Of a stretch of 64,000 bases of DNA, positions 47,901 to 55,463 are shown one piece after another (positions within the stretch are counted from its first letter, which is position 1; every line of letters begins with the position of its first letter). This DNA comes from Aphanothece cf. minutissima CCALA 015 (lineage in GTDB: Bacteria > Cyanobacteriota > Cyanobacteriia > PCC-6307 > Cyanobiaceae), in the NCBI GenBank assembly GCA_003003925.1, contig PVWP01000006.1, positions 177,690 through 241,689 of the forward strand, in the 5' to 3' direction. The notes under the pieces were generated by a model. The model worked only from the letters and a program-made list of their open reading frames with translations, was not told the DNA's origin and did no database searches. The translations under genes were made by a program, and so were the position numbers.

Positions 47901-48864
47901 CCGCTTTGGCATCGTGGGCTACGGCCGCAAGGCTGACGACATCAGCAATGTGACCCAGCTGATCCATGGCCCTGAGCCAACGCGAGGGACCTTGTGGAGT
48001 CTGCTGAAGAAAATCCTGTTTGTAGTGAACAGCCAGATTATCCTGAGCGATTCGTATCTCTCTCAGTGATTCACGATGGGCTGCCACTCTCTCCTGGGGA
48101 ATAAAGTCCGCCATGGACCGCATCGGAGTATCGGGGGGAGGAGCATTTCCATTGATTGCCTTGGAATCCGCAAAGAAGCTTCGGGCGTCGAGAACGTAAT
48201 GTTGGTTGATTTGCAGAGGATTTCCAATGTCATCCACGGAAATCTTTAACCTTGATGCCCTCACTTCTGACGCTGCAGTGATTACCTTAAAGGCATCCTC
48301 AACACTCATTCCCTGGAATACCTCTATTGGTATGCCATCAATACTTGTCACCCTTGGGTTACTCAGAATAAGTGGGAGCTCAGTCTGAAAAAATACGCGA
48401 CTTTCGGACGCCCCTCCAGTGAAAGTCACCACCTCTCCAACAGCATCTGCGACATATCGCGCCGAGACCTTATCCCACACGCCATTATTAACTCGCATGC
48501 CATCAATAACTTCGCCATCCATAAAACTCTGCAATCCGACCTTATCCTCACCGAAAATCTGCTTCAACTTATCGGCAAATCTTTTATTATAGCTACTCGA
48601 GTTCTTGGTCATGTTCATAAACTTACCGACTTCCGACTGATCGATAGTACGAACATCGTTGCCGGACTCATACAGCGCCTCCGCCATGGCGCCAGAATGA
48701 ACAATCTTATCTCCAATTGAAGTGTATACTCCCGTCACTCCGCTATACAAAATCGTCACAGAGCCCTGAACTCGGTGATCGACTCTCTCGATTAGGTCTA
48801 GAAGCTGCTCCTTGGTTTCAATTGTATCCAGCAGAAGATTAGCCTGCTCAGCAGTAAGCAACAT
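44899..48864 (-). CDS. Large RTX-type calcium-binding protein
   Basis: A 1,321-residue protein without a signal peptide, as expected for type I secretion. The N-terminal 330 residues match nothing I recognise. A hydrophobic glycine/alanine section follows (about 336-385: LASLAVAPLLAAGPLGWLA, GLVLSASMLGSAYSD). Next come Ca-binding EF-hand-like loops (LDLDRNGVITS, RDLDGNGLIDHGGELFGN, LDGNGDRWID; about 418-515), also seen in RTX haemolysins. From about 822 on there are three RTX blocks (GGAGDDLLHGGAGRD type), each followed by a haemolysin-type Ca-binding-related segment (VENYFASEVHRIE-FQFADG). Adhesin, toxin and S-layer-like roles are all possible. No type I exporter is nearby. Base composition in the first two-thirds is clearly more AT-rich than the surroundings. 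Confidence 0.88.
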   Translation of the reverse strand: MLLTAEQANLLLDTIETKEQLLDLIERVDHRVQGSVTILYSGVTGVYTSIGDKIVHSGAMAEALYESGNDVRTIDQSEVGKFMNMTKNSSSYNKRFADKLKQIFGEDKVGLQSFMDGEVIDGMRVNNGVWDKVSARYVADAVGEVVTFTGGASESRVFFQTELPLILSNPRVTSIDGIPIEVFQGMSVEDAFKVITAASEVRASRLKISVDDIGNPLQINQHYVLDARSFFADSKAINGNAPPPDTPMRSMADFIPQERVAAHRESLREIRIAQDNLAVHYKQDFLQQTPQGPSRWLRAMDQLGHIADVVSLAAVAHDAKAAMDAGDQEAAQRIMTQWALENAGAILAGRLASLAVAPLLAAGPLGWLAAGGLVLSASMLGSAYSDEAAEFVAGHLADLWDQGLEALRTQFQAAERTYSCPLVLDLDRNGVITSAQQSSEIHFDHDVNGFAERTGWVSPTDGLLVRDLDGNGLIDHGGELFGNHTVLPNEMKAANGFEALKALDGNGDRWIDQLDAAWSTLKVWIDRNSNAVSEQGEMVSLSEAGVRRLGVTYSTSDIVDLQGNRHLQLGEFQSSDGTLQSMHDVWFEVDQARTRWLHSLTLEEDLSALPDLKGMGKVPDLSQAIAADESGELRLLLERWIQGSSLQREVLIDPLIFRWVGVSSGQSVAGLDVIDGRLVVMERLLGQSFRQGWTDPRPIGQAVRMLHLAYENFRLQLENQLVLQTDALPILQWLVSPDGDIYSQPSGQILELIADYLDAGFFESSDYLGLYRLTRSLQSIGESGALVLAALQESLTSEPVKGGLFRRLASEHRLQHGSDLANHLSGTEGQDLLDGGAGDDLLHGGAGRDWLVAGSGNDSLNGGIGDDVYVIGQGGERKEISDTDYQSGNHDVVVFTNVKPSDVRLVERHGSQLYLHYGSTDRLWVENYFASEVHRIEEFQFADGSRWGDVELRDRAVVGGATAGADRLGGFWDMVNRIDALDGDDAVFGGGFNDVLKGGGGHDYLNGSDGDDQLDGGAGDDLLHGGAGRDWLVAGSGNDSLNGGIGDDVYVIGQGGERKEISDTDYQSGNRDVVSFQTLRSQDITSTERHGSHLILRDSRAGQLKVENYFASEVHRIEAFQFANGVIWGDGHLRDRVVVSGATAGNDTLGGFNDMANRIKGLDGHDLLYGGILHDSLTGGNGNDTLHGADGDDILDGGAGHDALHGGRGRDRLISGSGNDTLVGGEGDDTYVIVKSGGIKTIMDYEPNVMNKDLVTFSNLRSTDLLSTRRQGAHLEIKFSTKDQLIVSNYFLSRDYGVEAFRFSNGVTFGEADILALIPPA
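45655..45826. repeat. 172-bp direct repeat within the RTX gene, copy A
   Basis: This stretch matches 46198-46369 at a constant offset of 543 bases, with three differences that I could see. It codes for the RTX block ending in GERKEISDTDYQSGN. 543 bases is 181 codons, so the duplication is in frame. Confidence 0.85.
46198..46369. repeat. 172-bp direct repeat within the RTX gene, copy B
   Basis: Second copy of the repeat at 45655-45826. The sequence between the copies (about 371 bases) carries the first HCBP-related segment and another RTX run. The near identity at DNA level, including silent positions, indicates recent duplication or ongoing gene conversion. Confidence 0.85.
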
Positions 48865-48896
48865 GATCTAAATGGCGGATGTTCAGCGAATAGTTC

Positions 48897-49307
48897 CTAG
48901 AACTTAAACTTCACAATCGGCTCAAGAGACTGGCATCTCCCCTCACCATCAATTCCAAACGTACTCAAGGCAGCACGAAGAATGCATAGGACTTCACATC
49001 GATCGAGACCGCCTAGATTAATGGGTTGGATATGAGACACTTCTTTCCAAACAATGATTGGTGGAACCATTAGAGATCCGCCACTGACTCTCTTGACATT
49101 AAGCGACACATCTAGCAGCACATTATGGATGAAGAACCAAAATCTTCCTTCAGGGATATACTCTCTGGAATAGTTTTCAATAACACCACCCCACAGATAG
49201 CTATCGAGCTCCCGATCCCTGGTCCAGTAGCGTCCGTCGCCAGGCTTGAAGGGCAGGTTGTATCGGGCAATGTCTTCATCTGAGACGACTTCATTCACGA
49301 AGGCCAT
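48897..49307 (-). CDS. Unrecognised protein upstream of the RTX gene
   Basis: A 136-residue protein from an ATG giving MAFVNEVVSDEDIARYNL. It then has DGRYWTRDRELDSYLWGG, a beta-rich middle (FWFFIHNVLLDVSLNVKRVSGG) and a C-terminal helix with cysteines (DRCEVLCILRAALSTFG). No signal peptide or membrane helix is seen. It shares strand and low GC with the RTX gene, 32 bases upstream of it, so the two are probably co-transcribed. An immunity or accessory protein for the RTX product is a guess from position only. Confidence 0.6.
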   Translation of the reverse strand: MAFVNEVVSDEDIARYNLPFKPGDGRYWTRDRELDSYLWGGVIENYSREYIPEGRFWFFIHNVLLDVSLNVKRVSGGSLMVPPIIVWKEVSHIQPINLGGLDRCEVLCILRAALSTFGIDGEGRCQSLEPIVKFKF

Positions 49308-49878
49308 CTGGCTTGCCTCAAGCAGTGTGGGGCACAACGGGTGGAAGCCATGATCCGCGTTGGTGGGGTTGCCATCACGCGACTTCCTGGACATCAGGAG
49401 CTGCACGTTGAGAACCTAACGATGGACAGGGGGATCGGCCAGCAGTCACGAAAGGTCGAGTGCGTGCAGGTCCTGGTTCAGGCTTCCCGGGGACGGTCAA
49501 GGCGTCCATGGCACCAGGAGTCAGTGCTTCAGGAGGCCGTCGAGGGGGAAGCCAGAGCAGTCCAGCGGTCCCTGTCCAGCTGGCGACGCCGGTGACAAGC
49601 GCAGCGCAAGAGGCGTCAGGCGGCAATGGACAAGACTGACAAGGCCCGGCCAGTCCTGGATCAGCGCTGCGAGCCGCAAGAGGGAAGGTCCCTGGACATG
49701 GCCACCACAGCTCCCGAATGGCTGGGCCCTGAAGGCAACACCAAGAAGCGTCGCCCGTCTTCGATGCCCAAAGCTCCGCTGCTCAGGGGTGTCGTGCCCC
49801 CGGGTAGTTCCGGCTGATGAAAGGGAGGGAAGCCGGCAGGGTTGAGGCGCGACCCATCAGCTCCAGGCATCGCACCCC
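49308..49878. other. Gene-poor stretch of the island
   Basis: About 570 bases with only short frames on either strand and no motif, RNA or repeat that I recognise. It lies between the gene upstream of the RTX protein and the decayed transposase and is probably degenerate DNA. Confidence 0.5.
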
Positions 49879-50430
49879 ATGCAGACACATCCCCATGCCC
49901 GTCTGACACCCATCGATGGGGATCGTCTGATTCAGTAACCTCAAGATAAGAGCAGGAACCCGTTCAGCTGGCCCCAGCCAACGGCATCAGAGAGTGCACC
50001 GCCCAGCACTGGCTGGCAGAATCCGCAGCAACTGCAGCAGGCCTTGGAGCTCACACACCAGCTCTGCACCCTCCGCAGGATCCCCCTCGACTGACCCTGA
50101 TGCCGATCAGCTTCGGGGCAAGGGCACTGCGGGTCCTGGCGCTGAACAGTCTGCGGAACCATGGCCTGCAAGCGCCGGTGCCGTGGTGCCATCGGATCAA
50201 CCCGACGCCTTGATCAATGACGACATCGGGCCGCGGGCTTCGTTGAGGGAGTGAGCCACTGGGCCGGCTTGAGCAGGTCGACCGCCAAGGGCTTCCTGAG
50301 CCGGGCAGTGGCCTGGCGCAACAGCCCGGTGATGGGGCGCCGCCGGGTACTCAGCGTCTCGCTCAGCTGCTGACATGAACAAGCCGGCAGACGGGAACGA
50401 ACCATTGGCAAGCGTCCTTGAGAGGCGGCG
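49879..50430 (+). pseudogene. Decayed IS481-family transposase remnant
   Basis: Translated pieces in successive frames follow the order of an IS481-type DDE transposase. They are MQTHPHARLTPIDGDRLI (start, 49879), a helix-turn-helix-like GIRECTAQHWLA, PQQLQQALELTHQLCTLRRI (50023-50082), LRVLALNSLRNHGLQ, and GFLSRAVAWRNS...GRRRVLS (from 50290). I recall close intact counterparts of these blocks, for example LQQAVELRHQRCTLRRI and GFLLRAVAWFN. Stops and frame changes interrupt them many times, so no active product is possible. The end near the antitoxin gene is not sharply defined, and no terminal repeats were found. Confidence 0.72.
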
Positions 50431-50446
50431 CAGAGGCATGGAATAG

Positions 50447-50755
50447 CTAGGCAGCCGTCTCCGCACCAACCGCAGGGCTGGCATGCAGTTGAAGTCCAAG
50501 TGCGGAGATGACCTTCAGAACAGTGGCCAGTTCAGGATTACCGCTTGAGGAGAGAGCCTTGTAGAGACTTTCCCGACCCAGCCCAGCGTCTCGTGCAACC
50601 TGCGACATGCCCTTGGCACGAGCAAAATCGCCCAAGGCAGCAGCCACCAGGTGTGGATCTCCATCCTCCAAAGCGGCCTCAAGATAGGCTGCCATGTCTT
50701 GACTGTTCTTGAGATGATTGACTGGATCCCAGACAGTTGTTTCGGTTTTGGTCAT
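50447..50755 (-). CDS. HigA-like antitoxin, Xre-type DNA-binding
   Basis: A 102-residue protein of the putative addiction-module antidote family (TIGR02684-like). It has YLEAALEDGDPHLVAAALGDFARAKGMSQVARDAGLGRESLYKAL (helix-turn-helix) and GNPELATVLKVISALGLQL. It normally follows its toxin gene on the same strand and neutralises it while repressing the operon. Here the frame just upstream holds only the toxin's C-terminal part, so the antitoxin is probably an orphan. It starts 10 bases after the toxin-remnant stop. Confidence 0.88.
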   Translation of the reverse strand: MTKTETTVWDPVNHLKNSQDMAAYLEAALEDGDPHLVAAALGDFARAKGMSQVARDAGLGRESLYKALSSSGNPELATVLKVISALGLQLHASPAVGAETAA

Positions 50756-50765
50756 GGGTTATTCC

Positions 50766-50912
50766 CTAAAGGTGACGGGCAGGATCCTTGGCGTGCTGGA
50801 TGTCATTGGCTTGAGAGCTCTTGTTGCCGCCAGCGAGAAGGACAATGAGCTGGGCTTCCCCCACTTTGAAGACAACTTGGATAGGGTCATGCCATGACCA
50901 CCAGACTATCCC
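50766..50912 (-). pseudogene. Truncated RelE/HigB-type toxin remnant
   Basis: The last 37 or so codons before the TAG read QVVFKVGEAQLIVLLAGG then NKSSQANDIQHAKDPARHL. This is the C-terminal pattern of the TIGR02683 killer proteins (VLLLxGGDKSxQxxDI). An in-frame TGA lies 16 codons further up, there is no start codon in between, and the N-terminal half with the RNase core is missing. The gene is taken as non-functional. It directly precedes the intact antitoxin gene. Confidence 0.72.
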
Positions 50913-51094
50913 TCAATCACCAACCCCGCCAGAACATGGCACCGGTTCACGGCGCAGCAGAAGGGGGGCCAGACCGACGATCCATATGGCAGGAAAGACT
51001 GTGCCTTTCGAAAGGACTCTCAGGAGATTCATGGTAAGCTGATTCACACTCTCTCGCCCAAGATAGTGATCACGCTTGCCTTCAATCAAGCTTC

Positions 51095-53794
51095 ATGATC
51101 CATCCTCAGACCAGACGACGCGCAAAGCTCCCCAGGCTTGTCACCGGGCTGGGGACCTGGCTGTTTCTCCTCAGCTCAGGGCAGGCCAAAGCCGACATCG
51201 TCATCATCAATACCCCGAACGGCACCAATGGCGGATCGACGTTGATTGATGCATCCGGGCTGATCACCGCTCCCAAATCGCTGATCTTCACAACCGGCCC
51301 TATCCCAAGCCAGATCAACACGCTGACGCTGGGTCTGAATCCCTTCAGCGTGGCAACACCACTGCCGCTCACCACCAGCCTGGGCGTCTCGATCTGGTCC
51401 ACCAGGCCGAACAGCCCGAGCCCACTGCCATCGGCGGTACTGACGTCCTCACCGCGCCTGACGGTCACCATCAATGCACTGCGGCAGCTGTACAGCTTTG
51501 ACGCCAGCAGCCTCGGCAGTGTTAGCACTTTCACGCTCCTTCCAGTCACCACCTACGGGCTGACCCTGGCCGGCTTTCTCGATATCCCCCTGGCCAGCCA
51601 GCCGAAGTGGGGCAACACCGGCAACACGGGGGCGGGGGGAACAGAGCCGAGCGGCCTCAATGGATTCACCTACAACGGCTTCGCCATCAGCGCCGACGGG
51701 GGGCAGACCTGGTGCACAGCCGAACCCGCGCCGAACCCCTGCGGATCCCCCTACAACACCATCCTTCTGGATGTGAGGTTGGTGGGCGTCACCCCAGGCA
51801 CCACCACCCCGGCCAGTGCCCCCTTCAGCACTCTGCTGGCGGGCGGCACGGTGATCGTTGACCAGCCCGGAACTTTCGCCACCGATTACTTCCTCAGCAG
51901 ACTCGGCGGCACGATCGACAGCAATGGCTTCATCTCAAACTTCACGGGAACGTTCTCCGGCGATGGCCCCCTGACCATCTCCAACAGCGGCACTGGTGGC
52001 CTGACGCAACTGACCGGACTGAGCACCTACACGGGGGCCACCACGGTGCAGCAGGGAGCAACCCTGGCCGTGAATGGTTCGATCGCCCCATCCTCAGGAT
52101 TGACAGTGCTATCCGGCGGCACGATTGCCGGGACCGGTCAGCTTCCCTGCACCTCGGTGGCTGGCGGTGGGGTGATCGCCCCGGGCAACTCGATCGGCAC
52201 CCTGACCATCAACGGCAACTACAACCTCAATGGGGGTACGCAGGCCATCCAGATCCAGGGTCCCCATAGCGACCGCATCGTCGTGACTGGAACGGTCACC
52301 GGCTTTTCGGGGACGACGGCGCTCAGTTCCTTTGGGAACGGCACCGCCTGGCCTGGATTCCCCTACACGATCGTCACCGCCAGCGAGGCCTTCACGACTC
52401 CCGCTGCCGTGGGGCTGGATCCGTCGCCGATCGCTCCATCGGCCGTGCTGCAGTTCGGCACGGCCCTGATCCAGGAGGCCGATGGCAACCTCCGCACCTT
52501 CGACGTGCAGTGGCGCGCTCGAAACGGCAGCGGTGCGGTGGCCTCCGCGTTGCAGGCCCTGGGGGCCCAGGGCAATGGCGCCTCGGCCGCCGGGGTGTTC
52601 GATTCGGCCTTCAACCGCCTGGCTGCCGCGGCGGCGGGCAATGCCAATGCCACGGGCTTCGCAATCGGCAGCACGGGCTTCACCACAGGCCAGGCCCTGG
52701 CCGCCGGCTTGAGCAGCGACTTCGTGAGCCGACTGGCCAATCTGCTGGCCATTCCCTCAGGGGCAGCGCTGGAGCAGGCGGTGAACTCGATCACGCCGGA
52801 GTCCTATGCCGCCTTCCAAAGTGTGGGGCTCAATGCCCTGCGGTTGCAGCGGCAGACCCTGACCAACCAGGCCGGCCGTTGCCGGGACACGGGCTGGGTG
52901 ATCGGCGGGAAGGGGCGCAGGACACCGATGTGCGTGTTCGCGACGGGGGGGAATGCCACCGCCAACATCGATGGCCGTGGTGGGCTGTCGGGTTACGACT
53001 CCGCCGTCGCCGGTGGGTTCTATGGGGTCGAAGTTCAGCCCAGCGACCAGTGGACGCTGGGGGCGGCCTATGGCTACGGCACGGCCGGCCTGAACAACCT
53101 GGGAGCCGGCGGCAACAGCATCAGCTCCACGGTCAACAGCGGCTCGCTCTACGGGGTCTACCGGCCCGATGGCCCCTGGACGTTCAAGGGGCTGCTGGGA
53201 TACGGCAACTACAACATCCAGGGCCTCCGGCGCCTGGTGGCGGTGGGCAATGGCAACACGATCACCGGCAGCACAACGGCTCACGGCTACACCGCCGCGC
53301 TGCAGGCGGACTATGCGATTCCGCTCAGCCAGGCGACCGCCCGGGTGCCGGTCACGCTCAAACCGCAACTGGGTGTGGCCTATGGGGCCTATCAGCAGGC
53401 TGGGTTCAGCGAAAGCGGTGACCCCACCATGAACCTGAACGTGGCGGGCCACACCAGCCACAGCCTGGTGGGAACCCTCGGCGCCGAGGTGATGGCGGCG
53501 ATTCCCCTTAATGCTGAGAGGTCTCAGCTGCTCAAGCCACGCGTCGCCGTGGCCTATCAGGTGGATGCGCTGGGGGATCGCAACGGCAACAGTTCGCTGA
53601 ACGCCAGCCTGCCGGCAGCGGGGGTGAACTTCTCCAGCGCCGGCCAGAATCGCGGCCTCAACGATCTGACGCTGAGCGGCAGCCTGGAGTACGAGATCGC
53701 CAGAAAGGCGTCCCTGTATGTTTCCGCCTCCTATGAGGTCTTCTCAACGGGGCGCCAGTTCGCCTATGGGGGTGGGGTGAAGCTCAGCTTCTGA
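51095..53794 (+). CDS. Autotransporter (type V secretion) with C-terminal beta-barrel
   Basis: An 899-residue protein: basic start and signal peptide (LGTWLFLLSSGQAKAD), a passenger of about 560 residues, and a C-terminal barrel (about 640-899). The passenger has a PATR-type repeat (LTQLTGLSTYTGATTVQQGATLAVNGS, then LTVLSGGTIAGTG), and GGGVIAPGNSIGTLTINGNYNL just beyond is the usual stem of such proteins. The barrel has alternating strands (GGFYGVEVQPSDQWTLGAAYGYG, GSLYGVYRPDGPWTFKGLLGYG, ASYEVFSTGRQFAYGGG) and ends LSF with the terminal Phe. The passenger function is unknown; four cysteines are visible. This class is uncommon in cyanobacteria. No clear ribosome site precedes the ATG. Confidence 0.85.
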   Translation: MIHPQTRRRAKLPRLVTGLGTWLFLLSSGQAKADIVIINTPNGTNGGSTLIDASGLITAPKSLIFTTGPIPSQINTLTLGLNPFSVATPLPLTTSLGVSIWSTRPNSPSPLPSAVLTSSPRLTVTINALRQLYSFDASSLGSVSTFTLLPVTTYGLTLAGFLDIPLASQPKWGNTGNTGAGGTEPSGLNGFTYNGFAISADGGQTWCTAEPAPNPCGSPYNTILLDVRLVGVTPGTTTPASAPFSTLLAGGTVIVDQPGTFATDYFLSRLGGTIDSNGFISNFTGTFSGDGPLTISNSGTGGLTQLTGLSTYTGATTVQQGATLAVNGSIAPSSGLTVLSGGTIAGTGQLPCTSVAGGGVIAPGNSIGTLTINGNYNLNGGTQAIQIQGPHSDRIVVTGTVTGFSGTTALSSFGNGTAWPGFPYTIVTASEAFTTPAAVGLDPSPIAPSAVLQFGTALIQEADGNLRTFDVQWRARNGSGAVASALQALGAQGNGASAAGVFDSAFNRLAAAAAGNANATGFAIGSTGFTTGQALAAGLSSDFVSRLANLLAIPSGAALEQAVNSITPESYAAFQSVGLNALRLQRQTLTNQAGRCRDTGWVIGGKGRRTPMCVFATGGNATANIDGRGGLSGYDSAVAGGFYGVEVQPSDQWTLGAAYGYGTAGLNNLGAGGNSISSTVNSGSLYGVYRPDGPWTFKGLLGYGNYNIQGLRRLVAVGNGNTITGSTTAHGYTAALQADYAIPLSQATARVPVTLKPQLGVAYGAYQQAGFSESGDPTMNLNVAGHTSHSLVGTLGAEVMAAIPLNAERSQLLKPRVAVAYQVDALGDRNGNSSLNASLPAAGVNFSSAGQNRGLNDLTLSGSLEYEIARKASLYVSASYEVFSTGRQFAYGGGVKLSF

Positions 53795-53826
53795 CCTGGA
53801 AAAGGGGATGCGCAATCTGATGCCCC

Positions 53827-54192
53827 TCACCGATCCAGCTCCAACCACAACCTCGCCTCCACCGCCGCCTTCTCCTGCCCCTGCCGGTGCCCGAAGGCAA
53901 ACGCCGCCACGCAGATCAAGGTGATCGCCGCCGGCACCGTGCCGGACGGCAGTCGGTTGCGGCTGGCCAGGTCGTCCGGCAGGCCCCCCAGCGTCAGCAC
54001 CAGGAAGCCCACCGCCCCCAGAGCCGTCAGGCCATAGAGAAACGGCGTGATCGTGCGGCGCGTCAGGGCATGCAGCAGCAGCACCGCCAGCCCCACCCAG
54101 GGCAGGCTCGAGCCCAGGGCCCATAGCCAGCGTTCGCCCGATCCATCGCCCAGCCGCCGCCGGCAGGCCAGTTCCCGCTGCAGGCGGCTCAT
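53827..54192 (-). CDS. Small membrane protein of unknown function
   Basis: A 121-residue protein with about three hydrophobic helices: WALGSSLPWVGLAVLLLHAL, FLYGLTALGAVGFLVLTLGGL and AAITLICVAAFAFG. It has a basic N terminus and a charged end (QEKAAVEARLWLELDR). No family is recognised. It overlaps the hisIE stop by 4 bases (ATGA) and converges on the autotransporter gene. Confidence 0.7.
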   Translation of the reverse strand: MSRLQRELACRRRLGDGSGERWLWALGSSLPWVGLAVLLLHALTRRTITPFLYGLTALGAVGFLVLTLGGLPDDLASRNRLPSGTVPAAITLICVAAFAFGHRQGQEKAAVEARLWLELDR

Positions 54193-54917
54193 TCCCGCCT
54201 GGGCGCCCCGCGCCGCTCGGCCAGCACCTCCTGCACCCGGCGCCAGTCGACGCCGTGGTGGGCCAGGGCCACCTGCACATGAAAAATCAGATCGGCCGCC
54301 TCACCGGCGATCGCCTCCGGGTCGTCGTCCTTGCAGGCCATCACGAACTCGGCACTCTCCTCGCCGATCTTCTTGAGGATCCGGTTGTCGCCCCCCTCCA
54401 GCAGCTTGTTCGTGTAGCTGCCCGGCTCCGGGCGCTCGCGGCGCCCGTTGATCACCCGCGCCAGTTCGGTGCACACATCCGCCGGCGGCGGCAGGGCGTC
54501 GGGTCCGCCGGGGGTGGCCGATTCGCCTTCCTCGTAGAAGCAGCTGCGGGCACCGGTGTGGCAGGCCACCTGGCCCACCTGCTCGATCGTGAGCAGCAGC
54601 ACGTCGGCGTCGCAGTCGTAACGCAGGCCGCGCAGCTTCTGGAAATGGCCGCTGGTGGCCCCCTTGTGCCACAGCTCCTGCCGCGAGCGGCTCCAGTAGT
54701 GCACCTCGCCCGTGGCCAGCGTGTGCTCGATCGCCTCCCGGTTCATCCAGGCCACCATCAGCACCGCCCCGTCCAGCCAGTCCTGGGCCACCGCCGGGAT
54801 CAGCCCCGCCCCGTCGAAGCGCAGGCTGGCGATCAGCTCTGGCCCAGCCAGCTGGCCCCCCCCACCGGGTGACGGCGGATGACAGGATCCAGGGGAAGCG
54901 GCGGATGGAGCCCCCAC
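54189..54917 (-). CDS. hisIE: Bifunctional phosphoribosyl-AMP cyclohydrolase / phosphoribosyl-ATP pyrophosphatase
   Basis: A fused histidine-biosynthesis enzyme of about 242 residues covering steps 2 and 3. The HisI half has LIPAVAQDWLDGAVLMVAWMN, EVHYWSRSRQELWHKGATSG and the zinc-site cysteines in RYDCDADVLL and ACHTGARSCFY. The HisE half has SYTNKLLEGGDNRILKKIGEESAEFVMACK and AADLIFHVQVALAHHG. The GTG at 54917 is the only start that precedes the conserved HisI N terminus without running into the divergent queD-like gene; it leaves a Gly/Pro-rich leader of about 25 residues. Confidence 0.94.
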   Translation of the reverse strand: MGAPSAASPGSCHPPSPGGGGQLAGPELIASLRFDGAGLIPAVAQDWLDGAVLMVAWMNREAIEHTLATGEVHYWSRSRQELWHKGATSGHFQKLRGLRYDCDADVLLLTIEQVGQVACHTGARSCFYEEGESATPGGPDALPPPADVCTELARVINGRRERPEPGSYTNKLLEGGDNRILKKIGEESAEFVMACKDDDPEAIAGEAADLIFHVQVALAHHGVDWRRVQEVLAERRGAPRRE

Positions 54918-54950
54918 GGGACGCGACGTCAGCTGCAGTGATCCTCCCCC

Positions 54951-55463
54951 ATGTCCACCCCCGCGGCCCACACCTGCAGCAAGAGCTACGGCGGCTTCCC
55001 CTGCTGCCACCGCCAGTGGCGCCACCCCGGCCACTGCCATTTCGTGCACGGCTACAGCCGCAGCTTCACCTTCTGGTTCGCCGCCCACCACCTCGACGTC
55101 CACGGCTTCGTGGTCGATTTCTCCAGCCTCCAGCCCCTGCGGTCCCGCCTCGAGCAGCAGTTCGACCACACCTTCCTGGTCAACCACGACGACCCCCTGC
55201 TGGCCCAGTGGCAGGACCTGCATGACCAGGGCGCCCTCGACCTGCGGGTGATGGCCAACGTGGGCATGGAGGCCAGCGCCGAGCTGGCCTGGGGCTGGGC
55301 CAACGAGCTGCTCGGCCCCCGCGACGGCGGCCGCAGCTGCTGCTGGCGCGTCGAGGCCCGCGAGAACGAGGCCAACGCCGCCCGCTTCACCGCCATCCCC
55401 GAGTGGTTCGAGGCGGGCACCGCCAAGGCCCCTGCCACCCCGGAGCCCTGGCCGGCGCCGTGA
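54951..55463 (+). CDS. 6-pyruvoyl-tetrahydropterin synthase/QueD-like protein, variant metal site
   Basis: A 170-residue T-fold enzyme. Compared with QueD, the first zinc His is in CCHRQWRHPGH, the Cys in GHCHFV, and the usual HGH pair appears as HGY (FVHGYSRSF). One canonical zinc ligand is therefore replaced by Tyr, or its role is taken by one of the extra His residues nearby. GFVVDFSSL and DHTFLVNHDDPLL match the rest of the family. This looks like a distinct QueD-like subfamily whose product may differ from 6-carboxytetrahydropterin. It heads an overlapping gene set with the permease. Confidence 0.85.
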   Translation: MSTPAAHTCSKSYGGFPCCHRQWRHPGHCHFVHGYSRSFTFWFAAHHLDVHGFVVDFSSLQPLRSRLEQQFDHTFLVNHDDPLLAQWQDLHDQGALDLRVMANVGMEASAELAWGWANELLGPRDGGRSCCWRVEARENEANAARFTAIPEWFEAGTAKAPATPEPWPAP

